A stretch of 64,000 nt of DNA from Chryseobacterium pennipullorum (GTDB lineage Bacteria > Bacteroidota > Bacteroidia > Flavobacteriales > Weeksellaceae). Each line of letters begins with the position of its first letter. Within the stretch, counting starts at the first letter, position 1. The notes under the pieces were generated by a model. The model made no database searches and had not been told where the DNA came from. It saw only the letters and a list, made by a program, of their open reading frames with translations. The position numbers were made by a program, and so were the translations under genes. This document shows positions 16,878 through 25,633 of the stretch, piece after piece. The stretch covers positions 186,001-250,000 of the forward strand of contig NZ_QNVV01000002.1 of assembly GCF_003384725.1 (NCBI RefSeq). The letters run 5' to 3'.

Positions 16878-18794
16878 ATGATTTTAGATTCAAAAATACC
16901 ACAAGGTCCACTGGAGCACAAATGGGACAACTATAAAAAGAAGGCAAAGCTGGTTAATCCTGCCAACCGCAAAAAGCTGGATGTGATTGTTGTAGGAACA
17001 GGTCTGGCAGGAAGTTCTATAGCAGCCTCTCTGGGCGAAATGGGATACAATGTGAAAGCATTTTGTTTCCAGGACAGTCCGCGAAGGGCACATTCTGTAG
17101 CGGCGCAGGGCGGTGTAAATGCTGCAAAAAATTATAAAAATGATGGTGACAGCGTCTACCGGATGTTTGTTGATACCCTGAAAGGAGGTGACTTCAGAGC
17201 CCGTGAGGCGAATGTATACCGAATGGCAGAATGTTCTCTGAACCTGATCGACCAGGCGGTAGCACAAGGTGTTCCATTCGGGCGCGAATATGGAGGATAT
17301 CTCAACAACCGTTCTTTTGGCGGGGTTCAGGTAAGCCGCACATTTTACGCGAGAGGACAGACCGGCCAGCAACTGCTGCTTGGTGCATATCAGGCTTTAA
17401 TGAGGCAGGTGGGAAAAGGTTCTGTACAGTTGTTTTCAAGACACGAAATGCTGGATCTGGTTATTGTTGATGGCAAAGCCAGAGGAATTATCGTCAGGAA
17501 TCTGGACACGGGAGAAATCGAAAGACATGCTGCTCATGCGGTAGTGCTTGCAACAGGGGGCTACGGAAAGATCTATTATCTTTCTACTTTAGCCATGGGA
17601 TGCAATGGATCTGCAATCTGGAGAGCTCACAAAAAAGGAGCATTGATGGCTTCCCCAAGCTGGATCCAGGTACATCCTACTTCTCTTCCACAATCCGGAG
17701 ACTATCAGTCGAAACTGACCCTGATGTCCGAATCGCTGCGTAATGACGGAAGAATCTGGGTACCCCTGAAAAAAGATGAGAACAGACTTCCCAATGATAT
17801 TCCTGAAAATGAGCGGGACTACTATCTTGAACGAAGATATCCTGCATTCGGAAACCTGGCACCCCGGGATATTTCTTCTCGCGCCGCCAAAGAGAGAATC
17901 GATGCAGGCTTTGGGATCGGACCACTGAAAAATGCTGTTTATCTCGATTTTTCCAAAGCTATTAAAGAACAGGGAAAGGACAAAATCAGCGAAAAATATG
18001 GAAATTTATTTGACATGTATCTTAAGATTACCGGGTATGATGCCTATAAAGAACCGATGATGATCTCGCCTTCTGCACACTTTTCGATGGGTGGACTATG
18101 GGTGGACTATGAGCTCATGACAACTGTTCCCGGGCTGTTTGCTTTAGGTGAAGCTAATTTTGCGGATCATGGAGCCAACAGACTGGGTGCCAACTCTCTT
18201 TTACAGGCTTCAGTAGACGGATATTTTATCGCTCCTTATACCATTGCCAATTATCTTGCGGATGAAATACACACCGGAAAAATTTCCACGGATTCACCTG
18301 AGTTTGAATCGGCTGAAAATGCAGTGAAAAATCAGATCCAAAGCTTCATTACGATTAAAGGAACCAAAACAGTCGATTATTTCCATAAAACTTTGGGAAA
18401 ACTTTTGTACGATTACTGCGGACTGGCAAGAAACAAAGAAGGATTGGAGTATGCCATTCAGGAAATTCGAAAACTGAAACAGGAATTCTACAAAGACGTA
18501 AGAGTTTCCGGCCAGGGAGATCAGATGAATTCCGAGCTGGAAAAAGCGGGACGTGTCGCAGATTATTTTGAAATCGGGGAACTAATGTGTTATGATGCCC
18601 TGACCCGTAACGAATCCTGCGGGGCTCATTTTAGGGAAGAATTCCAAACTCCCGATGGAGAGGCCATGAGAAATGATGCAGAGTATCAGTTCATTTCAGC
18701 ATGGGCTTGGACCGGAGAAAACACTGAGCCTGAACTCAACAGGGAACCGTTGGTCTTTGAAGAAATTCAACCCACCGTAAGAAGTTATAAATAA
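16878..18794 (+). CDS. sdhA: Succinate dehydrogenase/fumarate reductase flavoprotein subunit
   Basis: 638 residues. It interconverts succinate and fumarate on a covalently bound FAD. The dinucleotide fold begins with [13 protein letters not shown] (38-50). H72 in [11 protein letters not shown] is the FAD-linked His. Substrate-site blocks are [11 protein letters not shown], a [11 protein letters not shown] segment and the [20 protein letters not shown] region with the catalytic Arg/His neighbourhood. The C-terminal helical domain ends with [14 protein letters not shown]. It fits the B. subtilis/Bacteroidota-type class. Positioned between the anchor and iron-sulfur genes with short gaps of 12 and 14 bases. 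Confidence 0.95.
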   Translation: MILDSKIPQGPLEHKWDNYKKKAKLVNPANRKKLDVIVVGTGLAGSSIAASLGEMGYNVKAFCFQDSPRRAHSVAAQGGVNAAKNYKNDGDSVYRMFVDTLKGGDFRAREANVYRMAECSLNLIDQAVAQGVPFGREYGGYLNNRSFGGVQVSRTFYARGQTGQQLLLGAYQALMRQVGKGSVQLFSRHEMLDLVIVDGKARGIIVRNLDTGEIERHAAHAVVLATGGYGKIYYLSTLAMGCNGSAIWRAHKKGALMASPSWIQVHPTSLPQSGDYQSKLTLMSESLRNDGRIWVPLKKDENRLPNDIPENERDYYLERRYPAFGNLAPRDISSRAAKERIDAGFGIGPLKNAVYLDFSKAIKEQGKDKISEKYGNLFDMYLKITGYDAYKEPMMISPSAHFSMGGLWVDYELMTTVPGLFALGEANFADHGANRLGANSLLQASVDGYFIAPYTIANYLADEIHTGKISTDSPEFESAENAVKNQIQSFITIKGTKTVDYFHKTLGKLLYDYCGLARNKEGLEYAIQEIRKLKQEFYKDVRVSGQGDQMNSELEKAGRVADYFEIGELMCYDALTRNESCGAHFREEFQTPDGEAMRNDAEYQFISAWAWTGENTEPELNREPLVFEEIQPTVRSYK

Positions 18795-18808
18795 AAAGAA
18801 CAAAAATT

Positions 18809-19558
18809 ATGGAGTTACATCTTAAGATATGGAGACAGAAAGACAGAAAAAGTGAAGGCAAACTGGTCAGTTATGATCTTAAAGCACTGAATCCTCACAT
18901 GTCTTTTTTAGAAATGCTGGATACTTTAAACGAAAAGCTGATTACGGAAGGGGATGAACCTGTGGAATTTGATCACGACTGCCGTGAAGGAATCTGTGGG
19001 CAGTGCGGAATGATGATCAATGGCATTGCCCATGGCCCGCTAAAAAATACAACCACCTGCCAGCTTCATCTGAGGTCTTTTAAAGATGGAGAGACCATTC
19101 TGATCGAACCATTCCGGGCTGATGCCTTTCCCGTGAAAAAGGATTTAAAGGTAGACCGCTCCGCATTTGACAGAATTATATCTTCCGGAGGTTTTGTATC
19201 TGTTAATACTGGGCAGGCGCCTGAAGCCACTGCTATCGCGGTGACGCATCAAACAGCAGAAGAAGCTTTTGATTCAGCGGCCTGTATCGGGTGTGGCGCA
19301 TGTGTAGCCACTTGCAAAAATGGAAGTGCTGCCTTATTTACCTCCGCTAAGATCACCCATATGGTGCTTCTTCCCCAAGGAAAAGAAGAAAGGAGTAAGC
19401 GGGTTTTGGATATGGTTACCCAAATGGATCATGAACTGTTTGGACACTGCTCTAACACCGAAGCCTGTGAAGTAGAATGCCCGCAGGGAATCTCCGTGCT
19501 GAATATCGCCCGGATGAACTTTGAGTACAACAGATCATTGTTTTTCCGGAAAAAATAA
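18809..19558 (+). CDS. sdhB: Succinate dehydrogenase/fumarate reductase iron-sulfur subunit
   Basis: 249 residues carrying electrons between the flavin and the haem anchor. The 2Fe-2S ligands are C58, C63, C66 and C84 (DCREGICGQCG, then TTTCQL). The second domain has C159, C162, C165 and C169 (CIGCGACVATC), then C214, C220 and C224 (HCSNTEACEVECPQG), giving the 4Fe-4S and 3Fe-4S sets. Last gene of the porin-symporter-complex II operon, with a strong terminator 14-60 bases after its stop. Confidence 0.95.
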   Translation: MELHLKIWRQKDRKSEGKLVSYDLKALNPHMSFLEMLDTLNEKLITEGDEPVEFDHDCREGICGQCGMMINGIAHGPLKNTTTCQLHLRSFKDGETILIEPFRADAFPVKKDLKVDRSAFDRIISSGGFVSVNTGQAPEATAIAVTHQTAEEAFDSAACIGCGACVATCKNGSAALFTSAKITHMVLLPQGKEERSKRVLDMVTQMDHELFGHCSNTEACEVECPQGISVLNIARMNFEYNRSLFFRKK

Positions 19559-19571
19559 AAGGCAAAAAGTT

Positions 19572-19617
19572 AAACTTGAAGGGCAAATCCACTAACTGTA
19601 GATTTGCCCTTTAGTTT
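19572..19617 (+). terminator. Intrinsic terminator of the complex II operon
   Basis: AAGGGCAAATC (19579-19589) pairs with GATTTGCCCTT (19601-19611) around an 11-base loop; an outer AAACT/AGTTT pair extends the stem and a T-rich tail follows. Confidence 0.85.
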
Positions 19618-19777
19618 TATACGAAAAGTAAAATACGAGAGAACTAAAAATAAGTCTGTCTTTACAATATGATTATTCTCATCATACTTGATCTCATCGC
19701 TCTCTGCTTAGAGATAGAAGACAAATTCGAAAGACTGACCATATTCTTGTAAACCGCAATATGTTCGCTTACCCTGA

Positions 19778-20791
19778 TTAGACTTCTTTTTCAAAGTACA
19801 GTCTGTAATATTTTCCTTTGTCGTCCTCACCCATTTCTATTTTCTGGCGGTCACCATGGATGTAAATATGGAAGTTTTTGTCCAGCTTAATAATGCTCTT
19901 GAAATGTCTCTGGGTCTTTTTTACGGCAGCTTCACTGATCGGAAATTCTTCAGCAATATTGACCTGCATATCCTGTTCATAATCGGTTTTAAAATTTACA
20001 AAACTTTCAATCACATGCTCATCCCCTAATACTTCAGTCGCAAATTCATCCAGTTTGAATTCTTCTTTTTCCTTGAAGAAATTGATGGATTTATTAAGGA
20101 AATCTGCCTGGTCTGCTTTGGAAACTTCAAATTCCTGTGGAAGCTGTTTGGTGATATAGTCTTTGTATACCATCAGAGCTTCCTGCGTATGGAAATACTC
20201 GTCATCACGCTGCTTTACCTTTAAGAAATCTTCGAACCAGTAGTACATATCCCCGTTTTTGTTGTTGTCAACCACCGAAAGTATATATCCTGTATCCTTA
20301 TTATTGTTGTAGATTAAGGCCGCTTTATCAATTTTAGATAAACCGATCCCCTGGTCTTTTTCAATATCAAATGTTTCTTCTGCAGGATTAATTTTAAGGA
20401 AAGATTCTCTCTTTTCCGTTTTAAAGATTCCGATCTTATCTACTTTATCAGGACGGTCGCTTTCGTCTTCAAAAAAAACAATGAATAACTCTCCGCTCTG
20501 CACTCTGGGGTTTTCGGCCGCTTCGAAAAGGTGTTTAGCAATATTTTCAGATTCCCACATAAATTTGGACTTATCTTCAAAAATTTCAGAAACAGCACTG
20601 TAAACCGGGTTGTTCACCAGATATGTATCGCTGTAAAAATGAAAAGTTTCTTCTGACTTGAATGATCCTAAAAAGTAATCTTCAAGTAATTCTGCCATTC
20701 CTTCTTCTAGCTTCAGCTCTTCCTGAGAAAGCGTCAGGGAATCCCCGTTGATCTTATTACCTACTCTGTGTACTATTATTTTTGAAAACAT
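19778..20791 (-). CDS. Nucleoid-associated protein (NdpA/YejK family)
   Basis: 337 residues with the start at 20791 (MFSKIIVHRVGNKINGDSL), which fits the family's short N-terminus better than the upstream ATG at 20833. Family traits are the opening helix-strand, ELFIVFFEDE, the IDKAALIYNNNKDTGYIL block in the middle (cytosolic, no signal) and a C-terminal domain with FVNFKTDYEQDMQVNI and NFHIYIHGDRQKIEMG. NdpA proteins bind DNA and the nucleoid; the precise action is not settled. Single gene, convergent with the complex II operon. Confidence 0.82.
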   Translation of the reverse strand: MFSKIIVHRVGNKINGDSLTLSQEELKLEEGMAELLEDYFLGSFKSEETFHFYSDTYLVNNPVYSAVSEIFEDKSKFMWESENIAKHLFEAAENPRVQSGELFIVFFEDESDRPDKVDKIGIFKTEKRESFLKINPAEETFDIEKDQGIGLSKIDKAALIYNNNKDTGYILSVVDNNKNGDMYYWFEDFLKVKQRDDEYFHTQEALMVYKDYITKQLPQEFEVSKADQADFLNKSINFFKEKEEFKLDEFATEVLGDEHVIESFVNFKTDYEQDMQVNIAEEFPISEAAVKKTQRHFKSIIKLDKNFHIYIHGDRQKIEMGEDDKGKYYRLYFEKEV

Positions 20792-21246
20792 TTTTCTGAA
20801 TATTTGGACTGCAAAGATATTCATTCTATCCATTACACGAAACTGAAAAATCAGATTGCTTTTGTTCCTGGGGCACAGAAATTAATCCACAAAAGGTATA
20901 ACTATTACTAACACTTGAATATCGTAAGCGCCCGGCTATACGTATCAGCAAGTACATTTAAGTTTTTAAAATCTATTTCATTTCTAATGAATTTTCTACC
21001 GTCTTTTCAACTTTCCCCAAGACTCAAATAGTTCATATCAAAAGATTTTATTACTTATAGGGTTACCTGAAACCAGCCATATGTTTCTGCATCCGTATTC
21101 CAAATTGATAAAACCCCTATCATTTTGAAATGTTTTTCCATTTAAAAACACAACAATAAAAACAATATCTACCTGATTATAAACACATTAAACAAAATCC
21201 ATCGTCAAAGGTATACTATTGGCCTCATGATTTGAAAACATAGAAA
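20792..21246. other. Long AT-rich intergenic region
   Basis: Holds the promoter of the nucleoid-associated protein gene and, on the other strand, that of the small membrane-protein module. No tRNA, known riboswitch or convincing small gene was seen. Confidence 0.4.
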
Positions 21247-21411
21247 ATGGACTTAAAAACATTAAACAGAATTGATAAGCTCAGAAGGTTAAAAAGCAAA
21301 GGACCTAAGACTCCAAAATGGCTAAAGCCCTATCATATGCTCTTCTTTGCTTTCTTAACCATTTTCATTTTTGGTGCCTTCATCAAAATACTGGAGCAGA
21401 ATAACCATTAA
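21247..21411 (+). CDS. Small single-pass membrane protein, 54 residues (module copy 1)
   Basis: A basic N-terminal half (LRRLKSKGPKTPKWLKPYH) precedes one hydrophobic helix (MLFFAFLTIFIFGAFIKIL), predicting a small inner-membrane protein with a cytosolic positive tail. No known family was recognised. Coding is supported by the paired architecture: ten bases downstream begins a 118-residue protein, and the same order (tiny membrane protein then ~120-residue protein) repeats immediately afterwards. Confidence 0.6.
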   Translation: MDLKTLNRIDKLRRLKSKGPKTPKWLKPYHMLFFAFLTIFIFGAFIKILEQNNH

Positions 21412-21420
21412 ATTAAAGAT

Positions 21421-21777
21421 ATGAATTATTTAGAGGCCGCACAGGAAATCACAAAACTTGTTCCGGATATTCAGAACGAATGGAACGACAGTCCCCATCA
21501 CAACTCTCTCACCGTTGTTAGAGCTTTCACGGAATGCATCAAAACTATGATCCGCCAGAATGACCGTAAACTACTGTTCAGCTGCTTACAGGAAATGGAC
21601 AAAATGTACATGCATGGTGACACGATGTTAAAAAATGCGATTGACAATACATTTATCTATTCACTGGACAATTGTACTGCTTTCTGCAGCGCAGAATACA
21701 GGAAAGTGATTTTCAGTCACATTTCTGCGGAGCTTCAGCAAAGTTATTCAAAACAAATTTACAGTCACGGTATATAA
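21421..21777 (+). CDS. DUF7674-like small protein, 118 residues (module copy 1)
   Basis: Soluble, helical-looking protein without signal peptide. I associate it, with limited certainty, with the DUF7674 family. It is clearly related to the gene at 22043: both have a helix ending in a hydrophobic turn, then LQEMDKMYMHGDTMLKNAI here against IKLMDWIYRNGNSYVRTMI there, followed by a similar helix with an aromatic end. Function unknown. It is preceded by the 54-residue membrane protein gene in an apparent two-gene unit. Confidence 0.7.
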   Translation: MNYLEAAQEITKLVPDIQNEWNDSPHHNSLTVVRAFTECIKTMIRQNDRKLLFSCLQEMDKMYMHGDTMLKNAIDNTFIYSLDNCTAFCSAEYRKVIFSHISAELQQSYSKQIYSHGI

Positions 21778-21859
21778 AGGTTTCATTACATTTTTTATCC
21801 GTTTCATTACAAAGTGTTTAAATTAAACAAAATTTAAAATAACTCACAATCAATAGATT

Positions 21860-21991
21860 ATGAAAAATAAAATCAGAAAAATTTCAGACTGGAAAACCTG
21901 GAAAAGCACCACCAGCAGACACAATTCAGAAATATTAGTCACTCACATCGCAGTGATTCTTGGGGTATTCATTTTTGCGGCCTGTCTTTAA
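21860..21991 (+). CDS. Small single-pass membrane protein, 43 residues (module copy 2)
   Basis: Starts MKNKIRKISDWKTWKS, so basic and aromatic at the front as in the 54-residue protein. It ends with one hydrophobic helix (HIAVILGVFIFAACL) that runs to the C-terminus. Sequence identity with copy 1 is low, and the resemblance is in layout and position. It precedes the second DUF7674-like gene by 51 bases. No known family recognised. Confidence 0.5.
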   Translation: MKNKIRKISDWKTWKSTTSRHNSEILVTHIAVILGVFIFAACL

Positions 21992-22042
21992 ATTTTGGTA
22001 TACATTTAGCTGCACTAGTAAGTGTTTGAAAAATTCTTAATT

Positions 22043-22438
22043 ATGATGAAAGTACAAATGCAAACTATTAATCAAAAAATAGCTGTTGAATACTTAAAAT
22101 TTTTCTATCCGCCACTTCGCAATGAGATCACCCAGTTGTCTGTACAGGACAATTTCGCCGGGATCATGCAGGCTACCGTCAATTATCTGAAAAATCTGCT
22201 ACAGGAATCGAAGATCAATATTATCGCCCATCACATCAAACTGATGGACTGGATCTACAGGAATGGAAATTCTTATGTAAGAACAATGATTGAAAATCTC
22301 TTTGTAAGATCCTTCGAAAGTTTTAAAAAACATGCAAAGATTCAGCATTGGAAACTTTTGTACCAATACATGCCCGTAAGTTTCCAGATTATTTATAATG
22401 AACAGCAGAAACAGGATCAGATGTTTTTCGGGAAGTAA
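22043..22438 (+). CDS. DUF7674-like small protein, 131 residues (module copy 2)
   Basis: The ATG at 22043 is used; a GTG at 22022 is possible. It is a paralogue of the 118-residue protein at 21421, with the shared core MDWIYRNGNSYVRTMIENLF against MDKMYMHGDTMLKNAIDNTF. The C-terminal segment YQYMPVSFQIIYNEQ parallels FSHISAELQQSYSKQ. Helical, soluble, no catalytic motif visible. A terminator follows at 22501-22543. Two tandem units with the same order suggest duplication of a membrane protein-partner pair. Confidence 0.7.
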   Translation: MMKVQMQTINQKIAVEYLKFFYPPLRNEITQLSVQDNFAGIMQATVNYLKNLLQESKINIIAHHIKLMDWIYRNGNSYVRTMIENLFVRSFESFKKHAKIQHWKLLYQYMPVSFQIIYNEQQKQDQMFFGK

Positions 22439-22500
22439 GCGCAGAAAAGGTCATTGCCTTTCCACCCTCTCAACTGTATGAGTATTTATAGCTATAAAGG

Positions 22501-22543
22501 AACAGGAGCAAATCTGCTCACTGCCAATTTGCTCCTGTTTTAT
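22501..22543 (+). terminator. Intrinsic terminator after the duplicated small-protein module
   Basis: AACAGGAGCAAAT (22501-22513) pairs with ATTTGCTCCTGTT (22527-22539), followed by TTTTAT. It may also serve the convergent acyltransferase gene ending at 22567. Confidence 0.8.
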
Positions 22544-22566
22544 ATTCAATGATCATTATACGCCTG

Positions 22567-23676
22567 TTATTTCAGTGCAGTTTTATCCGCTGGAAACGGC
22601 CGGAAAGAAATGAAAGGTTTCTTTTTTCTAATCAGATCTACGAGCATCTGGACCGCAAATGTCAGGAAGATATAAAATACAATCAGCAGCAATACATATC
22701 CGATGCTGTGCTGCCTGTAGCCGAAAATACCCTTCCCCCATGAAATTAGTATCCACTGAATCATGTACATCGATGTCAGGTTTCTGCTGCAATACTTTAA
22801 CAGCCTCATCCATCCATTTTCTTTACTTCCGGATGTGAGTCTGAAAATAATCCATAGGAAAATCATGGTCCATCCTGCAAAATAAATAACGCCTCCAGGT
22901 CCCATGTGATAAAAACCGTTATAATTATAGTCGCTGTAGATAAAGACAAGAGGTGCTCCAAGTGCAACAAATACAAGGCCGGTATACAGCATATTTCTGA
23001 ACAGCTTACTGCTGTTATAATTGAGCTCCATAAACCATTTTCCAAAAAACATCCCGATGATAATAAAAGACATCCACGGAAAGACAGGAAAATACACGTA
23101 GGCAGGATAATTAGTATTGAATAGAAGATCCAAAATATAATTGATCACGGGATAATCCACGGTAATCCCGCTCATTTCACGGGATACCAATGCTACGATC
23201 AACCCAATAGCCAGAATTCCATATTTATTGGTTACGTATTTCCTGATAAAGCCTACAAACAATAAAGACATCCCAGCCAACTGTAAAATATCTCCCAGGA
23301 GAACCAGATACACGTACTGCTGTTCAATCGGAGCATCCCAGCCATACTTCTGAATAAAATTATCCGGTGCAAACCCAAAAATAACAGGAATCATAAACTT
23401 CATAAAGTTCATAAACAGACCTGCAAATACGAGTAAAAAGCCTCGCTTCAATGAGCTTGTAAGACTCTGGTGGCTGGAAGTCATAAAGGTGATTCCCATA
23501 CAGATTAAAAAAATAGAAGTTCCCCGGCCCAAAAAAACAATAAAACTGCCAATAGCCGTTTCTGATTGCGATTTTACATTGGCATAGATCAGTAAAGTAT
23601 GGATGATGATCATCCCTATCACGCTCATTCCTTTTATTAAGTCCAAAGTCAGGATTCTTTTGCTTTGTTGTTCCAT
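22567..23676 (-). CDS. Multi-pass membrane acyltransferase (DUF1624/heparan-glucosaminide acetyltransferase-like)
   Basis: 369-residue inner-membrane protein with about ten hydrophobic helices. The N-terminus RILTLDLIKGMSVIGMIIIH carries the R-x-x-x-L-D-x-x-K-G and a following His that mark this acyltransferase group, in which the His is thought to accept the acyl group. Later FIVFLGRGTSIFLICMGI is also characteristic. It probably moves an acyl group to a sugar or lipid at the membrane; the substrate is unknown. A promoter TTG-N19-TATATTTG lies upstream, and a 19-base palindrome sits just after the -7 box, shared with the TonB receptor operon promoter, so it may be iron- or metal-regulated. 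Confidence 0.8.
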   Translation of the reverse strand: MEQQSKRILTLDLIKGMSVIGMIIIHTLLIYANVKSQSETAIGSFIVFLGRGTSIFLICMGITFMTSSHQSLTSSLKRGFLLVFAGLFMNFMKFMIPVIFGFAPDNFIQKYGWDAPIEQQYVYLVLLGDILQLAGMSLLFVGFIRKYVTNKYGILAIGLIVALVSREMSGITVDYPVINYILDLLFNTNYPAYVYFPVFPWMSFIIIGMFFGKWFMELNYNSSKLFRNMLYTGLVFVALGAPLVFIYSDYNYNGFYHMGPGGVIYFAGWTMIFLWIIFRLTSGSKENGWMRLLKYCSRNLTSMYMIQWILISWGKGIFGYRQHSIGYVLLLIVFYIFLTFAVQMLVDLIRKKKPFISFRPFPADKTALK

Positions 23677-23750
23677 AGTTTTTTAATTTTTAAAAAGTGG
23701 TGTAAAAATGCCTGTTAGCTTGCAAGGCAGGAAGATTTTCTTATAATATT

Positions 23751-23801
23751 TTTATTTATTCTAAATAAAAACAAATATACACATTTAAACCATAACATCA
23801 A
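23751..23801 (-). promoter_or_regulatory. Acyltransferase promoter with Fur-box-like operator
   Basis: On the minus strand TTG (23801-23799), 19 bases, then TATATTTG (23779-23772) is a near-ideal Bacteroidota promoter. Immediately downstream, at 23751-23769, is the perfect 8-3-8 palindrome TTTATTTA-TTC-TAAATAAA. The block TTATTCTAAATAAA recurs at 31347-31360 before the TonB receptor gene. The 19-base size and 8-3-8 layout resemble a Fur or related metalloregulator site; the regulator is inferred. Confidence 0.6.
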
Positions 23802-23920
23802 TTTTCTAAGTATATTTCCGTAAAATATCAGATTTCGATAAAAACATAGCAATAGAACCGGAAGAATAAAGGAAAAACGTCAGACTCATTTAAAGTCATA
23901 GGAAAACATGATCAGCAATT

Positions 23921-23957
23921 AAAAAACCCCTTTCAATAGCTTGAAAGAGGTTTAAGA
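23921..23957 (-). terminator. Intrinsic terminator of the TonB-receptor/peroxidase operon
   Basis: AAACCCCTTTCAA (23924-23936) pairs with TTGAAAGAGGTTT (23941-23953) with one mismatch, loop TAGC; on the minus strand the stem is followed by a T run. Lies 22 bases after the DUF4920 stop. Confidence 0.8.
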
Positions 23958-23979
23958 TCAATTATTTACGAGACAGTTC

Positions 23980-24462
23980 TTACTGAATCACTTTAATTCC
24001 TGTTGCCAGTAATCTGATTTCAGTGGCAGGCTCTGTAATTTTGGCGATATCAGCAGGAGATTTTTTAGCATCTTCAGCATAATGACGGAGTTCTTCCACT
24101 GAAGTTTTCTTCAGTTCGGCCTTACCGTCCAATACAATTGTTTTTCCTTTGATTGCTGCGGGAAGGAAAAAGGCATAGTCCTTCATTTTAACAAAAACCT
24201 TTGTTTTTTCAGGATTTTCCAGTGTGATCCAACATCCTTTTTTAGGACATACATCGGTCACTTTTCCTTTAATGGTTACTTCCTCCACTACAGGTTTTGT
24301 ATTCAGGATCTCTGTTAAATGCTGCATAGAAACGGCTTTTGCCTCCTTATCAGAAGATACACCGGCACCATACGCATCGCCTGCGTTGGCATTTCCTTCA
24401 GGCAATTGGGCAAAAATGACGATACTCAGTACAAAGAATCCTAGTGATAATAGTTTTTTCAT
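23980..24462 (-). CDS. DUF4920-containing periplasmic protein
   Basis: 160 residues with a signal peptide (MKKLLSLGFFVLSIVIFAQ). After a variable region (GNANAGDAYGAGVSSDKEAKA, residues 23-43) comes an OB-like beta domain with VTIKGKVTDVCPKKGCWITL; the two cysteines C72 and C77 flank a short basic turn and could bind metal or form a disulfide. The family is known only as DUF4920. Last gene of a five-gene minus-strand operon, 24 bases after the peroxidase stop, ended by a clear terminator. The association with a c-type peroxidase suggests a periplasmic redox or metal-handling role, which is inference. Confidence 0.8.
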   Translation of the reverse strand: MKKLLSLGFFVLSIVIFAQLPEGNANAGDAYGAGVSSDKEAKAVSMQHLTEILNTKPVVEEVTIKGKVTDVCPKKGCWITLENPEKTKVFVKMKDYAFFLPAAIKGKTIVLDGKAELKKTSVEELRHYAEDAKKSPADIAKITEPATEIRLLATGIKVIQ

Positions 24463-24486
24463 TTTTCTTTTTGTTTAATGTGAATA

Positions 24487-25629
24487 TTATGATTTTGGTA
24501 ATTCCGGTGGACGCATTTTGTATTTGTAGCTGTTCAGGCTTTTTAAGAAAGCAACGATATCAAAAATTTCCTCATCGGTTAAATTTAGCTTTTCCACCAT
24601 CCCTGATTTGTGAGGAAACTTAGGATCGTTTATCTGATTTCCCTTTGGGGTTTCGCGGCCCATTCCCGCATTATACATCATAACGATATTAGCCAGTTCG
24701 GGGAAAAGCCCGTTGTGCATATACGGTTTGTTTTCGGATACTTCTCGAAGTGTAGGGGTCTTGAATTTTCCCACATCTTCATTTTTCTGAGTGACTGCAT
24801 AACGGCCCAAATCCTCATATTTTCTCCCGTAATATGTAAGCCCCAGATTATGGAATTTCTGATCCGAAAAATAGGGTGTATTATGGCAGTTGACGCAATT
24901 CGCTTTGGTACGGAACAGGTGAAGCCCGTTTACTTCAGCATCTGTCAGTGCATCCTTTTTACCCGAAACAAATTTATCAAATTTCGATGGTGGGCTTATC
25001 AGGGAACGCTCAAATGTTGCAATGGCTTTTGCAATCTTATCTTCCGTTACTTCTTCACTTCCGAAAGCCTTTACAAAGAACGGCCTGTAATTTTTAATTT
25101 TCCTGATATTTTTAGCAGCCAGTGACATATGGAGATTCATTTCTACCGGATTCTCTATCGGAGCTTTCACCTGCTCTTCCAGAGTTGATGAGCGGCCGTC
25201 CCAGAAAAATGTTTTGGCAAACCCTATATTCACTAAGGTAGGTGCATTTCTGGTTCCTGTCTGGCGGTCATGCCCAAAAGAAACCCGGCTTCCATCAGAC
25301 CATCCGATCTCCGGATTGTGACAGTTCGCACATGAGATTTGTCCGCTTTTAGAGAGTCTTGGATCGAAGAATAACATTTTTCCAAGTTCCATTTTATCTT
25401 CTGAGTAAGGATTGTCTTTGGGAAATGTCATGTCGGGTAAAGGCCCGATATCCTTAAATCCCTCTTTAGCCTCATCAAATAAATGCGGTACAGGCCATTT
25501 GGACTGGTCTCCGCTGCTGTACAGTGTACGCAGTTCTTCGACGGTATATCCGGCAGGATCACTTGAAGTATAGCTTAGCAGGCATGCTACCCCAGCAATC
25601 GCCAGAATAGCGAGATATCTGTCTTTCAT
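24487..25629 (-). CDS. Di-haem cytochrome c peroxidase (MauG/CcpA family)
   Basis: 380 residues from the ATG at 25629. The N-terminus has a hydrophobic run with Cys16 (AGVAC), so a signal peptide or lipoprotein anchor. Two haem c sites are plain: CANCH (100-104) and CVNCH (245-249). Supporting family features are LFFDPRLSKSGQISC, FFWDGRSSTLEEQ, and FKTPTLREVSENKPYMHNG. These enzymes reduce hydrogen peroxide with electrons from c-type cytochromes, or, in the MauG branch, oxidise protein side chains. The context, behind a TonB receptor and two outer-membrane or surface proteins, differs from that of a stand-alone peroxidase and may mean a haem- or iron-related redox step. Confidence 0.9.
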   Translation of the reverse strand: MKDRYLAILAIAGVACLLSYTSSDPAGYTVEELRTLYSSGDQSKWPVPHLFDEAKEGFKDIGPLPDMTFPKDNPYSEDKMELGKMLFFDPRLSKSGQISCANCHNPEIGWSDGSRVSFGHDRQTGTRNAPTLVNIGFAKTFFWDGRSSTLEEQVKAPIENPVEMNLHMSLAAKNIRKIKNYRPFFVKAFGSEEVTEDKIAKAIATFERSLISPPSKFDKFVSGKKDALTDAEVNGLHLFRTKANCVNCHNTPYFSDQKFHNLGLTYYGRKYEDLGRYAVTQKNEDVGKFKTPTLREVSENKPYMHNGLFPELANIVMMYNAGMGRETPKGNQINDPKFPHKSGMVEKLNLTDEEIFDIVAFLKSLNSYKYKMRPPELPKS

Positions 25630-25633
25630 TTTT

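Noticed and set aside
16890..17372. 160-codon antisense frame in sdhA
   Set aside because: Shadow of the conserved flavoprotein reading frame.
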